From Lachnospiraceae bacterium (GTDB lineage: Bacteria; Bacillota; Clostridia; Lachnospirales; Lachnospiraceae): 64,000 bases of DNA. This document shows positions 7,584-16,326 of the stretch, in pieces; position 1 is the stretch's first letter, and each line of letters opens with the position of its first letter. Position numbers and translations under genes: made by a program. The stretch lies in contig CAJTEY010000002.1 of assembly GCA_910575775.1 (NCBI GenBank), positions 1 through 64,000 on the forward strand, given 5' to 3'. Under the pieces are notes generated by a model that was given only the letters and a program-made list of their open reading frames with translations, ran no database searches and had not been told where the DNA came from.

Positions 7584-8666
7584 CTAATCCTCCTTTGTCA
7601 TTCTCTCCATTTCCAATTTCTCCGCCATTTCCGTCTGCACCGTGGGGAACAGGTGGGCATAACGGTAAGTGATTTTCTCCGCTTCATGCCCCATGCGCTC
7701 CCCAATCGCCAGTACCGAAAATCCCATATTGATTAAGAGTGAAACCGCACTATGGCGAATATCGTGGACACGGATTTTCTTAACGCCCGCCTGCTTCGCC
7801 CCTCTCTCCATTTCGTGATTGAGGTAGGATTTTGTGACCGTAAATAAACGCTCGTCCGGCTTAATGTCATAAAGCATTTTGATGTACTCCTGCATTTCCT
7901 CACAGAGAAAAGGCGGCATTTTGATTGTGCGGTTACTTTTCTTCGTTTTTGGGCTTGTAATAATGTCCCGCCCTTTGGAACGGTGGAAAGTCTTGCTGAT
8001 TGTGACCGTCTGTTTCTCAAAATCAATATCAGCAGGCGTGAGCGCAAGCAGTTCGCCGGAACGCATACCGCACCAGTAGAGCATTTCAAACGCATAATAG
8101 GAACGGGGCTTATCCATCATGGCTTCGGAGAATTTCAGATATTCCTCTTTCGTCCAAAAGTCCATTTCCTTGACGGCTTCGCTTCCAATCGTCCCCGCCC
8201 GCCTTGCAGGGTTGTAGGAGAGATTATAAAAGTTTACCGCATGGTTGAATATCGCCGTCAGTTGTGCGTGAATTGTCCTCAAATAATCTGCGGAATAGGG
8301 CTTGCCTTTCTCGTCCCGGTATGCCATCAACTCATTCTGCCACGCAATCACGTCCTTTGCTTCAATTTCTGCGATTTTGCGGTTTTCAAAGTACGGTAAA
8401 ATCTTTGTCCGTATCACATGGCTTTTGGACTCCCAAGTGCTTTCCTTGACACGCTGCTTCTTGTCGGCTTCGTACACTTCAAAGAAACTGCCGAAAGTCA
8501 TATCCAGTTTTGCGCCCTGCTTTAACATGGCTTCATGCTCCCACGCCTGCGCTTCCCTTTTGGTTGCAAATCCCCTCTTTTGTGTCTGTTTCCTCTCCCC
8601 TTTCCAGTTGGTAAAGCGGTAGATTACCCGCCACGTCCCCGTAGCGTTGTCCTTGTATACAGCCAT
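7584..8666 (-). CDS. Tyrosine integrase of element B
   Basis: A 360-residue site-specific recombinase. An arm-binding N-terminal domain (about 1-55) precedes a SAM-like core-binding domain (about 60-165) and the catalytic domain. Catalytic residues visible are Arg202 (MRSGELLAL), His301 and Arg304 (HDIRH), His327 (GH) and Tyr336 (YAHL). It would integrate B at the guaA 3' end and, with the excisionase, excise it. It shares the full layout with the 361-residue integrase of element C, but the arm repeats of the two elements differ (GTTGCCA against ATTACCA). Confidence 0.92.
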   Translation of the reverse strand: MAVYKDNATGTWRVIYRFTNWKGERKQTQKRGFATKREAQAWEHEAMLKQGAKLDMTFGSFFEVYEADKKQRVKESTWESKSHVIRTKILPYFENRKIAEIEAKDVIAWQNELMAYRDEKGKPYSADYLRTIHAQLTAIFNHAVNFYNLSYNPARRAGTIGSEAVKEMDFWTKEEYLKFSEAMMDKPRSYYAFEMLYWCGMRSGELLALTPADIDFEKQTVTISKTFHRSKGRDIITSPKTKKSNRTIKMPPFLCEEMQEYIKMLYDIKPDERLFTVTKSYLNHEMERGAKQAGVKKIRVHDIRHSAVSLLINMGFSVLAIGERMGHEAEKITYRYAHLFPTVQTEMAEKLEMERMTKED

Positions 8667-8682
8667 CTAAACCATCTCCTTT

Positions 8683-8862
8683 CTATTCGCTGTAACATAC
8701 CTTTTTATGAAAAAATGTAGCATTCACACGTCCTGCCACCGTCAGATAGCCCTGTTTCTGCATTTCTGCGTTCAGTTCCCTTACAATCTGATAGGCTTTT
8801 GACTTTGACACACGCAGTTCCGCTGCCACTTCCTCCACTGTCATAAAAGATTTTTCTGTCAT
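8683..8862 (-). CDS. Excisionase-like small HTH protein of element B
   Basis: A 59-residue protein starting MTEKSFMTVEEVAAEL with a winged-helix or MerR-like recognition segment (RVSKSKAYQIVRELN). It lies 16 bp upstream of the integrase gene on the same strand and is exactly as long as the homologue at 13592-13771 in element C. Small proteins of this type bend DNA and favour excision. A strong ribosome-binding site (GGAGGGAA on the minus strand) precedes ATG at 8862. Confidence 0.75.
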   Translation of the reverse strand: MTEKSFMTVEEVAAELRVSKSKAYQIVRELNAEMQKQGYLTVAGRVNATFFHKKVCYSE

Positions 8863-8883
8863 TCAGATATTCCCTCCTTTCAA

Positions 8884-9039
8884 CGTTTAACTGTTTTTGT
8901 TTAAGTGTTGCATATAGAATACTAAATAAATTCCGTTAAGTCAAGTGGTTTTCAAGAAAATCTTAACTTTTTTTATTTAAGTTATTCTTGCTATTCCTAT
9001 TGCACCATGTTATACTAACTTCAACAGATTTGTTTAAGT
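8884..9039. promoter_or_regulatory. Divergent control region with TTTAAGT repeats
   Basis: TTTAAGT occurs at 8900-8906, 8976-8982 and 9033-9039, with further partial copies near 8884 and 8932. A sigma-A promoter for the XRE gene is TTGCTA at 8988-8993, 17 bases, TATACT at 9011-9016. The repeats probably are operators of the XRE regulator, which would then control both itself and the xis-int-mob genes running the other way. Confidence 0.6.
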
Positions 9040-9086
9040 ACAGTCATGCAAGGCTGTACCACTTTCACTACAACGGAGGTTTTATT

Positions 9087-9647
9087 ATGGCAATCGGCAA
9101 ACGTATCCGCTTTTTCCGCAACCGAAAAGGCATGACACAGAAACAGTTAGGCGAAATCCTCGGTTTTCTCGGAAAGACCTCTGATGTCCGCATGGCACAG
9201 TATGAAACCGAAGCGAGGACGCCAAAGCACGACCTTGTAAAAGAAATGGCGAATATCTTTGATGTAAGCACCCACGCCCTCACCGTGCCGGATATTGATA
9301 CCTATACCGGGCTTATGCACACGCTCTTTGCGTTGGAAGATATGTACGGGCTGAAAATCGGGGAGATTGACGGGGAAATCTGCCTACGCCTTGACAAGTC
9401 CGACTATTCCACCTATTCGTCCATGTTTGATATGTTCCACGCATGGCAGGAGCAAGCCGCCAAATTGGAACAGGGCGAGATTACCAAAGAGGAATACGAC
9501 CAGTGGCGGTACAAGTACCCGGAACTGGATACCTCAAAGCATTGGACGAAAGTCCCCTCACAGGCGGTCAGTGATATGCTTATGGAGGAATTTCAGAAAA
9601 TCGAAAAAGCAGAAAAGAAAACAGCTAAAAAGAAAAAGCAGAAATAA
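9087..9647 (+). CDS. XRE-family regulator of element B
   Basis: A 186-residue protein with an N-terminal Cro/C1-type helix-turn-helix (KRIRFFRNRKGMTQKQLGEIL, residues about 5-60) and a lysine-rich tail. ATG at 9087 follows ACGGAGG at the right spacing. It is transcribed away from the xis-int-mob gene block across the repeat-containing region 8884-9039, the usual position of an element repressor. It is a paralogue of the regulator at 1122-1697 in element A. Confidence 0.88.
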   Translation: MAIGKRIRFFRNRKGMTQKQLGEILGFLGKTSDVRMAQYETEARTPKHDLVKEMANIFDVSTHALTVPDIDTYTGLMHTLFALEDMYGLKIGEIDGEICLRLDKSDYSTYSSMFDMFHAWQEQAAKLEQGEITKEEYDQWRYKYPELDTSKHWTKVPSQAVSDMLMEEFQKIEKAEKKTAKKKKQK

Positions 9648-9657
9648 GCATAAAAAG

Positions 9658-9706
9658 ACCTTGCCGATATTCAGTTTCCATATCTGAAAATCAGCAAGGT
9701 TTTCTT
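9658..9706 (+). terminator. Terminator after XRE gene of element B
   Basis: CCTTGC and GCAAGG form a stem with a long loop, followed by TTTTCTT on the plus strand, 12 bp after the stop codon of the XRE gene. Confidence 0.6.
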
Positions 9707-9746
9707 ATGCTAATGATGTAATTATTTAGTGCGTGATGTTGAAAAT

Positions 9747-9764
9747 GTTGCCAAATCGTTGCCA
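9747..9764 (+). repeat. Arm-type repeats, right end of element B
   Basis: GTTGCCA at 9747-9753 and 9758-9764, 11-bp period, exactly 63 bp before the core at 9827. Confidence 0.75.
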
Positions 9765-9826
9765 GTTCCTAAACAAATTTGCTTGTAACCCACATAAACA
9801 CTGGGTTCTTGAAGCCCATTTCATCA

Positions 9827-9835
9827 CTCGAACTC
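9827..9835. other. Attachment core between elements B and C
   Basis: CTCGAACTC on the plus strand. On the minus strand it reads GAG TTC GAG followed by TGA, a guaA-like Glu-Phe-Glu-stop. It is identical over 9 bp to the core at 28245-28253. Confidence 0.75.
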
Positions 9836-9939
9836 TTCCCTCATGGCTGTCATTTGGTTCCCTAATCCATGATTTTTAGTCTTTCTATTCGCCAAATCCA
9901 CTGAAACATGAAGTCATTTTTCTGGTTCACTGACATTTT

Positions 9940-9976
9940 ATTACCAGAATATTACCACGCAGCAATAGTATTACCA
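9940..9976 (+). repeat. Arm-type repeats, left end of element C
   Basis: ATTACCA at 9940-9946, 9951-9957 and 9970-9976. The first two have the 11-bp period seen at every element end. They begin 105 bp inside the core. Confidence 0.7.
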
Positions 9977-10002
9977 AAACTTTTCTGCCCCATTTGTATA
10001 AC

Positions 10003-10218
10003 CTAAAAGCGTGTTTTCAGGAGCATTTCGTCATTTTCTGACACATTCATTGCAGTCATTGCCTGCTCGGCTGTCCACTTCATAGATTTCATAAGACTTT
10101 TAATAGAATTGAATAAAGTTTCTATCCTTGTTTCCTCTCTTAATTCTTCTGCCCTTTCATTAGCTCTTTTTTTTGCCAAATCCTCAAATATCTGACACAT
10201 AATCTCCCGACCTCCCAC
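10003..10218 (-). pseudogene. C-terminal remnant of Rpn-family nuclease
   Basis: The 71 translated residues begin GGREIMCQIFEDLAKKRA, nearly the same as GGREIMCQVFEDLAEKRA late in the complete Rpn-family gene at 11134-11961. The catalytic N-terminal part is missing. It is therefore the tail of a second copy, left just inside the left end of element C. Confidence 0.65.
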
Positions 10219-10245
10219 TACTTATCTAAAATTATTTATATGCTT

Positions 10246-10917
10246 CTAAAACATCTTGGTAAAATCAATAACATCCTCATCAGTTGCCATTTCTAAGATC
10301 TGTCTTTCAGGCTTTTCCTCGGGTCTCCTTACACTATGACCTCTCATAATTCCATACTCAACAAGATCATACGCTTTATCTGTATAAGCAAAACCGCCAT
10401 CAATTCTATAAATCATTCCATTTGCCAGAAAATCATCAATATGTGAATTGTTCGAATCTATTGTTACATTTTCAACGTTCTCTGAAAGATACACCAAATC
10501 TGCATATACAAAATTTTCTACAGCCTTTACCAAGCGGAAATACTTATCAAATTCCATATCGTTATCTATTACCGAAAGTGTTAACCATGAAATGTATTTT
10601 GCTTTTCTTGGATCATCAATCCTGTTTATTGTATAAACTATACTTGTAGCATTTTCTATCTTATTTCCGCTTTCTTCCAATTTTACTGCTAGCTTTCTTA
10701 ATACATCATAGTTAAATTTCCCCTCTTGTAAAAACAAATAAAAATTGTTCCACAATATCATGTCTGGAATGCTTTTAGTTTGATGCAATAATTCTATTAT
10801 ATTTTTTCCAAAGTCTACGGAATCTTGAACAAAACAATTTATCAAGACTTCCAAGAGAGTAGTTTTTGTATTGTTTTTCAATTCAGTCCCAATTTCCTGT
10901 AATAAGTCCTTATTCAT
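10246..10917 (-). CDS. Hypothetical protein
   Basis: A 223-residue, mostly helical, soluble protein. I do not recognise a family. It has an acidic C-terminus (TDEDVIDFTKMF) and no signal peptide or membrane segment. It lies between the Rpn remnant and the complete Rpn gene with gaps of 27 and 216 bp. Base composition is AT-rich compared with the recombination genes of element C, suggesting it is later cargo. Confidence 0.55.
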   Translation of the reverse strand: MNKDLLQEIGTELKNNTKTTLLEVLINCFVQDSVDFGKNIIELLHQTKSIPDMILWNNFYLFLQEGKFNYDVLRKLAVKLEESGNKIENATSIVYTINRIDDPRKAKYISWLTLSVIDNDMEFDKYFRLVKAVENFVYADLVYLSENVENVTIDSNNSHIDDFLANGMIYRIDGGFAYTDKAYDLVEYGIMRGHSVRRPEEKPERQILEMATDEDVIDFTKMF

Positions 10918-11133
10918 TGAACAAAATCCCCATCCTAATAAAACTATCTGTAATTATACAATAAATTTTTTCGTTATACCTTTAATTTCACCCCGTCGAC
11001 AAATAACTCTTCCACATTAAGTTTCCATCCTTATAGCAATCGACCTGTTTTCCTGCATTTATTTCCTCCAATTTAATTGTAAATATGGCAGGCAACCTCC
11101 CTAAATCACCTGCCATATAGCCTTTACAGTATC

Positions 11134-11961
11134 TTATGCCAACTGTAGTCCCGCCAAATCTCTTACCATTTCGATTGGCAAATCTGCATCCTCTGCGATC
11201 TCCTCAACAGTCAGTTTACCTCTTGCAATCATACGGAGTGCAAATGCTCTCTTCTCCTCTATTCGAGCTTCTTCAGCTCTCTTTTCTGCCAAATCTTCAA
11301 ATACCTGACACATAATTTCCCGACCTCCTTCTGTCTCCTTGAAATATTTTACTTGTTTTGCTAATTCCGGATAGAACATGTCAACAGAGCCTACACATCT
11401 AAAGTCATGCATCAGCTTTCCAACCGGGTCATTATCATTTTTATAACTACCGTTCACATATATGATATGGGAACCATCATTAAAGCACACACCCGTTTCT
11501 TCAATTACCCTGTTAATATGATACAAAGGTAACCCCGCTCCCATAACATCACTGGCTGTTATAAATATTACATAAGAGTCGTGAATTTCTTTAAAATCCT
11601 GCTTCGCTTTCAACATCTTTGTATCAATCATACTGCTGTGGAACCTTGCCCTATGGACATCTGCCCCCGCCGATGCACGTTGCACCTCTACGTCATAGAC
11701 CTTGCCATCCCCATCAACTGCAAAAATATCTATGGTAATAGAACGCCCACCGATCATTGGGTTTTTATACTCCCGCTGTCCTATCACTTCCAGCACTTTT
11801 AAATCGTTTCTCTGAAGAATAACATTCAGCAACAGTTCTGTAGCCTCTATATTCCTGTCGAACACCAGTGTCATCAGATTATCATCTAAAAGGCATAATT
11901 TTTCTATTGCTTCCAGCGTTTCTTTTCGTTTCAAATCATCTTGTTTTTCAGCGTCCACCAA
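11134..11961 (-). CDS. Rpn-family recombination-promoting nuclease / PD-(D/E)XK transposase-like
   Basis: A 275-residue protein of the Rpn group (PD-(D/E)XK nuclease family transposase). The nuclease core shows ITIDIFAVDGDGKVYDVEVQRA, that is, the D...ExQ signature, around residues 75-96. The ending EEKRAFALRMIARGKLTVEEIAEDADLPIEMV is the short C-terminal helical motif found in this family. Known Rpn proteins cut DNA and promote RecA-independent recombination; some families act in phage defence. The start is probably the TTG at 11961, after AAGGCAGGTGA. Confidence 0.8.
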   Translation of the reverse strand: MVDAEKQDDLKRKETLEAIEKLCLLDDNLMTLVFDRNIEATELLLNVILQRNDLKVLEVIGQREYKNPMIGGRSITIDIFAVDGDGKVYDVEVQRASAGADVHRARFHSSMIDTKMLKAKQDFKEIHDSYVIFITASDVMGAGLPLYHINRVIEETGVCFNDGSHIIYVNGSYKNDNDPVGKLMHDFRCVGSVDMFYPELAKQVKYFKETEGGREIMCQVFEDLAEKRAEEARIEEKRAFALRMIARGKLTVEEIAEDADLPIEMVRDLAGLQLA

Positions 11962-11987
11962 ATCACCTGCCTTTTTTTATTATCATA

Positions 11988-12449
11988 TCATGAATCATTA
12001 TTTCTTTCAATTATTCTGTTTTTACTCTCACTATGCTCTATCGCATGACGTAGCTGTTCCATTTCCAACTCAGCTTTCCAGTTTCTCCTGTTTCCGGGTG
12101 GTTCCTTCCCAAACAGATAGGCAGCTCCATTTACTATATCCACAACGGTAATGACAAATGCAAGATAATCTCTTTTCAATTCTTCATAGCTGCCGTCAGA
12201 AAGAGAAAACCCGCCAGACTGTAATTGTCTGGCGAGATCATTCACAACGCTCTGCATTTCCTGTATAGCATCCACAATACGCTGCACATTATCCCTTTTG
12301 CCGACAACAACAATATTTGAAAAAATACAGCTCCGTGCAATAAAATCCTTTTTGTACATACCACTGAGTGATACCCTTTGTTCTATGATTGCTCTTTCCC
12401 ACGCGCTTGGGCGAAAAGCTATCGTAGGCTCTTTATGTTTTCCCGGCAT
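11988..12449 (-). CDS. MobC-like mobilization protein of element C
   Basis: A 153-residue protein whose N-terminal part (TIAFRPSAWERAIIEQRVSLSGMYKKDFIARS) resembles the RHH region of MobC-like proteins and the shorter homologue in element B. It lies 16 bp downstream of the integrase gene, the same order as in B. No relaxase gene follows in element C, so either it works with a relaxase supplied in trans or it has another DNA-binding role. Confidence 0.65.
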   Translation of the reverse strand: MPGKHKEPTIAFRPSAWERAIIEQRVSLSGMYKKDFIARSCIFSNIVVVGKRDNVQRIVDAIQEMQSVVNDLARQLQSGGFSLSDGSYEELKRDYLAFVITVVDIVNGAAYLFGKEPPGNRRNWKAELEMEQLRHAIEHSESKNRIIERNNDS

Positions 12450-12465
12450 TACTATTTTCCTCCTC

Positions 12466-13551
12466 TTAATCAGACCCGTCTATAAGATTATCTAGCTGAT
12501 CGGCAAGATCGCGCGCCTGATCCGGGTATAAATGGGAATATGTCGCAAGCGTTGTCTGAATTTTCTCATGCCCAAGCCTGTCCGCCACAAGTTTTGGCTG
12601 TGCTCCCAATTTTGAAATCAGCAGGGAAGCATGGCTATGTCGCAGATCGTGTAATCGTATTTTCTTCACGCCAGATAATTTGACCCCACGAATCATTTCT
12701 TTTTCCAGATACGACTTTGTCACTATAAACAGACGGTCATTTCCCATCATTCCATACAGTTTTCCAACGTATTCCTCTAACTCCGCTACAAGAAACTCCG
12801 GTAGCGTGATCACCCGTTTCCCTTTGGCAGTCTTTGGTTCTGTTATGATATCTTTGCCATTAATCCTCTGATAAGATTTTGTAATGGACAACGTCTTTTT
12901 TTCATCGTCAAAATCCGATAAAGTAAGCGCTAAGAGTTCTCCAACCCGAACCCCTGTCCAATACATGGTAAGAAAAGCATAATAGGCAATAGGCTTATCT
13001 TTCACACATTCAATAAAAGACTCAAATTCGTCCTGCGTCCAGAACTGCATTTCCTCCGCCTTCCCTTTTCCCATACTCCCCGCCCGTGTACATGGATTTT
13101 TAGGCAGATCATAATATTTCACCGCATAATTAAAAATGGCGCTAAGATGGTTATTAATCGTTTTAAGATAAGTCGGCGCATATCCAGATTTCATAATACT
13201 GTTCTGCCAATGCCTTATATCCGCTGCGGTAATCTCCGCAATTTTCTTTTCTCCAAAATATGGAAGAATCTTTAATTCCACGATATAATCCTTACTCCGC
13301 ATGGTATTTTCCCGAAGCCGTTGTGACATATCATCCCTGTATAGCTCCCAAAATGATTGAAATGTCATATCCAGATTGTGCGATTTTTGAACCATAAATT
13401 GCTCTGCCCATACGACCGCTTCCTTTTTGGTTCTAAACCCACGTTTATGTTTCTGCCGTCTTTTCCCGGTATAATCCTTATAATAGAAAAGGACTTCCCA
13501 ATACCCTCGTTCTTCATTCTTGGTAACAGTCAAATAATCACTTCCTTCCAT
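12466..13551 (-). CDS. Tyrosine integrase of element C
   Basis: A 361-residue tyrosine recombinase with an arm-binding N-terminal domain, a core-binding domain and a catalytic domain. Catalytic residues visible: Arg202 (VRVGELLAL), His301 and Arg304 (HDLRH), His328 (LGH) and Tyr338 (YSHLYP). It presumably uses the ATTACCA arms and the CTCGAACTC core at the guaA 3' end. It is homologous over its whole length to the element B integrase; the N-terminal arm-binding domain is the least similar part, in keeping with the different arm motifs. Confidence 0.92.
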   Translation of the reverse strand: MEGSDYLTVTKNEERGYWEVLFYYKDYTGKRRQKHKRGFRTKKEAVVWAEQFMVQKSHNLDMTFQSFWELYRDDMSQRLRENTMRSKDYIVELKILPYFGEKKIAEITAADIRHWQNSIMKSGYAPTYLKTINNHLSAIFNYAVKYYDLPKNPCTRAGSMGKGKAEEMQFWTQDEFESFIECVKDKPIAYYAFLTMYWTGVRVGELLALTLSDFDDEKKTLSITKSYQRINGKDIITEPKTAKGKRVITLPEFLVAELEEYVGKLYGMMGNDRLFIVTKSYLEKEMIRGVKLSGVKKIRLHDLRHSHASLLISKLGAQPKLVADRLGHEKIQTTLATYSHLYPDQARDLADQLDNLIDGSD

Positions 13552-13591
13552 AAAATATGCCCCGCGAAAAATCCGCGGGGCGGTTAAAACA

Positions 13592-13771
13592 TCAAGTCAG
13601 TCCGTAAAAGTGTTCCGCAAAATATTTTTTCGGCACTTTTCCCGCGACCACGATAAAGCCTTTGCTTGAAAGTTCTTCATTGAGTCGCTTCACAATTTTA
13701 TAGGCATGTCCTCTCGATATTCCGAGCATTTCCATAACTTCATTTGCCGTATAATACAAACTGCCGTTCAT
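13592..13771 (-). CDS. Excisionase-like small HTH protein of element C
   Basis: A 59-residue protein starting MNGSLYYTANEVMEMLG with recognition segment ISRGHAYKIVKRLNEEL. ATG at 13771 follows GAGGAGG on the minus strand. It lies 40 bp upstream of the integrase gene and matches the element B protein in size and layout. A short GC-rich hairpin (CCCGCG to CGCGGG, 13560-13580) separates it from the integrase. Confidence 0.72.
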   Translation of the reverse strand: MNGSLYYTANEVMEMLGISRGHAYKIVKRLNEELSSKGFIVVAGKVPKKYFAEHFYGLT

Positions 13772-13829
13772 AATTTCACCTCCTCTCGGTTATTTTCGGC
13801 TACATTTGTAATCCATCGCTTTTTTAACT

Positions 13830-15596
13830 TTAATTGGCATCAAAATTTTTCAACCAGCAAATTCCATGCAAGACGCGGACATACCCGTCCCCGATCTTTT
13901 CTTTTTCGCGCGGTTCTTTACACTGTGTAAATTTTTCCCGAATCTTCCTGCTAAAATCACGAAGCGCAAGCGGTTGAAGATACTCGTATGAATCCTTAAT
14001 CCACTGGCAATATTCGTCATATATCTCTCTTACCGCTATAAAATCTGACGGATCATGCGTGATTTCGCATCTGCACTCCAGAAATTCCTTCAAAACATCA
14101 AGACTGCTGTTTCTCCACTGGCTCATCAGCCTTGCCGACGAATCCGGCACTGTAAACCGATAGTTAGATTCTATCAACGGACCCGCAAACTCCGAAACCG
14201 CGATGGATGCAATAGCATCCAGTTCCCGTTTTAAATCCCCAAACAAATCCGACCTCTGGTTTCGCTGTGGAACAGAATGCAAGAATGGGACGATCCGCAT
14301 TCGGTTCCAGAAAGCCGAATCCTTAACAGCAAAAGCCGTCGCGCAGTTTGTTGCAAACAGAAGTTTGCAACATATGTACTCCCGTGAGGCGTCTATCCCT
14401 TTCCGCTCCACATTAACCGACTCTTCCCCTGTCATGAGTTTTATGTTGTTTACAACATCCGCTGAAATCCGTTCATCCATGCACTCAGGAGCAATATTTA
14501 TCCTCTTGTCAGCCATTGGCGCCAGACCGAATCTGCCCGATATAGAAGTTATTGGGGAACGATTTACCACCGAATCCGGGAACATTGCTTCGATTACCTT
14601 TGCCAAAAGGCTTTTCCCACTGTTCGGGGCAGTCCCCATCACGAAGAAACATTTCCCGTCGTTAGAAGGTAGCAAGATATACGCAATCATTTGCCAGATC
14701 AGATCTTTAACTGCATCATCCCCATCTCCCACAACCTCTAAAAAAGCTTCAAATGTATCTGCTCGCGGGTTTCTGCAATACTCCACTTCCAGCTTCGAAA
14801 AGAGGTAAAATTCGGGTGAAAAATCTAAAAATATCCCCTGCCAGCAATCAAATACGCCATTTTGGAATGCGACCAGATACTTCATCCTGTTGTCCAGCTT
14901 CTTTCTATCCACTACTTGAATCCGACTATCGGACTTTAAGTCAAACAACAATTTTTGGTAAAAGCTTGGATCGGCAATCTGCTGCATATAAAAAGCTTCC
15001 AAATTCCGTTTGACAAACTCCGCAAAAGATATAGCATCTGCTTTCTGGTAGATGCCAGCGGAATAGTAGTAGATGTTTCGCGATTCGTCGCGGATAAGCC
15101 TATAATCCCGCAAAAGCACGTCACCTATTACCGAATATAAAGACCGCTTCCTCGCTTTGGTTTTTTTCTCCACTTTGAATTTTTCATCCTTTTCAGTTTC
15201 CTTATCCTCCTCAGTTTTTTGTTCCTCGCTGCTACCTTTCTGACTACTATCTCTTCCCTTGGAATTGCTTTCAAAGGAAACCTCCCTTTCTGCATCTGCA
15301 AATCCAAACATTCCCCCCGGATGTATCTGCTGGTTTTCAAACGGTGTCCCATGACTCCCTTCGCTTTCTCCCGCATCTGATAATCCATACAGCTTCCCCG
15401 GACATATCTGTTGATTTTCAAACGGCATCCCATGACTCCCTTCGCTTTCTCCCGCATCTGATAGTCCATACAATCTCCCCGGACATACCTGCTGGTTTTC
15501 AAACAGCCTACCGCCACTTCCTCTTAGATCCTGTCTCTTTTTGCCTCCTTGCTGGTATGGATTGGTAACATGGATTATTCTCGTTTTCTTTTCCAT
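13830..15596 (-). CDS. P4-type primase-helicase (SF3) with repetitive N-terminus
   Basis: A 588-residue replication protein of the phage/plasmid D5/P4 primase family. The C-terminal half holds an SF3 helicase with Walker A GTAPNSGKSLLAK, Walker B-like DKRINIAPE and the downstream ATN motif (LLFATNC). The D5-N-like region precedes it at about 150-290. Residues about 30-105 are two full copies and one partial copy of a 27-residue repeat (FENQQICPGKLYGL...), followed by a highly charged Glu/Lys linker. The repeat is not part of known D5 helicases. It probably drives replication of the excised element. A typical catalytic primase domain is not obvious. Confidence 0.82.
   Translation of the reverse strand: MEKKTRIIHVTNPYQQGGKKRQDLRGSGGRLFENQQVCPGRLYGLSDAGESEGSHGMPFENQQICPGKLYGLSDAGESEGSHGTPFENQQIHPGGMFGFADAEREVSFESNSKGRDSSQKGSSEEQKTEEDKETEKDEKFKVEKKTKARKRSLYSVIGDVLLRDYRLIRDESRNIYYYSAGIYQKADAISFAEFVKRNLEAFYMQQIADPSFYQKLLFDLKSDSRIQVVDRKKLDNRMKYLVAFQNGVFDCWQGIFLDFSPEFYLFSKLEVEYCRNPRADTFEAFLEVVGDGDDAVKDLIWQMIAYILLPSNDGKCFFVMGTAPNSGKSLLAKVIEAMFPDSVVNRSPITSISGRFGLAPMADKRINIAPECMDERISADVVNNIKLMTGEESVNVERKGIDASREYICCKLLFATNCATAFAVKDSAFWNRMRIVPFLHSVPQRNQRSDLFGDLKRELDAIASIAVSEFAGPLIESNYRFTVPDSSARLMSQWRNSSLDVLKEFLECRCEITHDPSDFIAVREIYDEYCQWIKDSYEYLQPLALRDFSRKIREKFTQCKEPREKEKIGDGYVRVLHGICWLKNFDAN
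15285..15500 (-). repeat. 81-bp coding tandem repeat in the primase gene
   Basis: The TTTTCAAAC block recurs at about 15334, 15415 and 15496, spacing 81 bp. It encodes FENQQ(V/I)CPG(R/K)LYGLSDAG and following residues. Two copies are nearly identical and the third diverges after the first half. Confidence 0.85.
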
Positions 15597-15611
15597 CCCC
15601 TAATCCTCCAA

Positions 15612-16106
15612 CTATGTTGGTAAAACTTTCAGTGAATACACATTCGTCTGTCCAAGCAAGTCATTCAGCACATGGTAGGTTGCGATCATGTGTGTGTTAG
15701 GTACCCTTCTGTCAAGGTTTTGCCTAGGGTCTTTTTGGGGAACCGCATGATAACAGAAAAAATCTTTATTGTTGCAAAACATCAGATATTCGCCGTCATA
15801 AGTCAACAGATAGAATAAAATTGACACCTTTCTTTCGGTTTCCCAGTTACCCCACACAAAGCACATACCGTCACAATTTTTAACTGACACCCACACCTGC
15901 TGACCCTCATTGTATCCCAACACTACATCTGAACCCACTATTTGCCCAATTATCTCGTCAGAGTATATGGTTACAAAGCAGTTTTGAATGTTCGAGCAAA
16001 CTATCGTCTTCTCACCTAGCTGCAATCTCCCATTTATAAAATGGAGCACGATTTCCTCCGGCTGCTTCCTTTTGTTTGTCTTCCTTGCAAAACTTGATTC
16101 TTCCAT
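15612..16106 (-). CDS. Hypothetical protein
   Basis: A 164-residue protein without recognisable domain. The central part is rich in beta-strand-forming residues (IVCSNIQNCFVTIYSDEIIG and VWVSVKNCDGMCFVWGNWE). It lies 15 bp upstream of the primase gene on the same strand, so the two are probably one operon. A role in replication control or as a binding partner is possible by position only. Confidence 0.55.
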   Translation of the reverse strand: MEESSFARKTNKRKQPEEIVLHFINGRLQLGEKTIVCSNIQNCFVTIYSDEIIGQIVGSDVVLGYNEGQQVWVSVKNCDGMCFVWGNWETERKVSILFYLLTYDGEYLMFCNNKDFFCYHAVPQKDPRQNLDRRVPNTHMIATYHVLNDLLGQTNVYSLKVLPT

Positions 16107-16253
16107 TCATTTTTCCTCCCACTTCAAAATTTGAAATTATATGCCTCCGCGAAATTTTGAAATTTTTGCATCCCATTTCGCCTCCAGACGCGCCTTCCCC
16201 TCCTCCCAAAACCAATTATACCGAAGCGCTCATGTCAAAGCGACGTCAAAAAT

Positions 16254-16294
16254 GGCTGCAGCATTGCAAATTTTCTTCGCAAAAAGCTGCAGCC
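16254..16294 (-). terminator. Terminator after hypothetical gene 16327-17541
   Basis: A perfect 9-bp stem GGCTGCAGC/GCTGCAGCC at 16254-16262 and 16286-16294, followed on the minus strand by ATTTTTG. It lies 32 bp beyond the stop codon of the upstream gene. Confidence 0.6.
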
Positions 16295-16326
16295 ATTCAT
16301 ATAAAAAAGTCATTGACAAACACATT

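Larger units (their letters stand above)
2627..9835. mobile_element. Element B: 7.2-kb mobilizable element with MobV relaxase
   Basis: Bounded by guaA-like cores at 2627-2635 and 9827-9835. Inside both ends lie GTTGCCA arm repeats with an 11-bp period (2739/2750 and 9747/9758). It encodes a tyrosine integrase, excisionase-like protein, MobC-like protein, RepA-like ATPase, MobV relaxase with a hairpin-rich region upstream, and an XRE regulator. No conjugation (type IV secretion) genes are present, so it is best called an integrative mobilizable element that needs a helper. Confidence 0.8.
9707..10002. other. Gene-free junction between elements B and C
   Basis: It holds the right arm repeats of B (GTTGCCA at 9747 and 9758), a hairpin AACCCA/TGGGTT at 9787-9807, the core CTCGAACTC at 9827-9835, and the left arm repeats of C (ATTACCA at 9940, 9951 and 9970). 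No gene is apparent. Confidence 0.75.

Noticed and set aside
9801-9840. Second full copy of the guaA end at the B/C junction
   Set aside because: Only the 9-bp core and the stop-like codon match; the flanks differ, so it is an attachment core, not a gene duplication.
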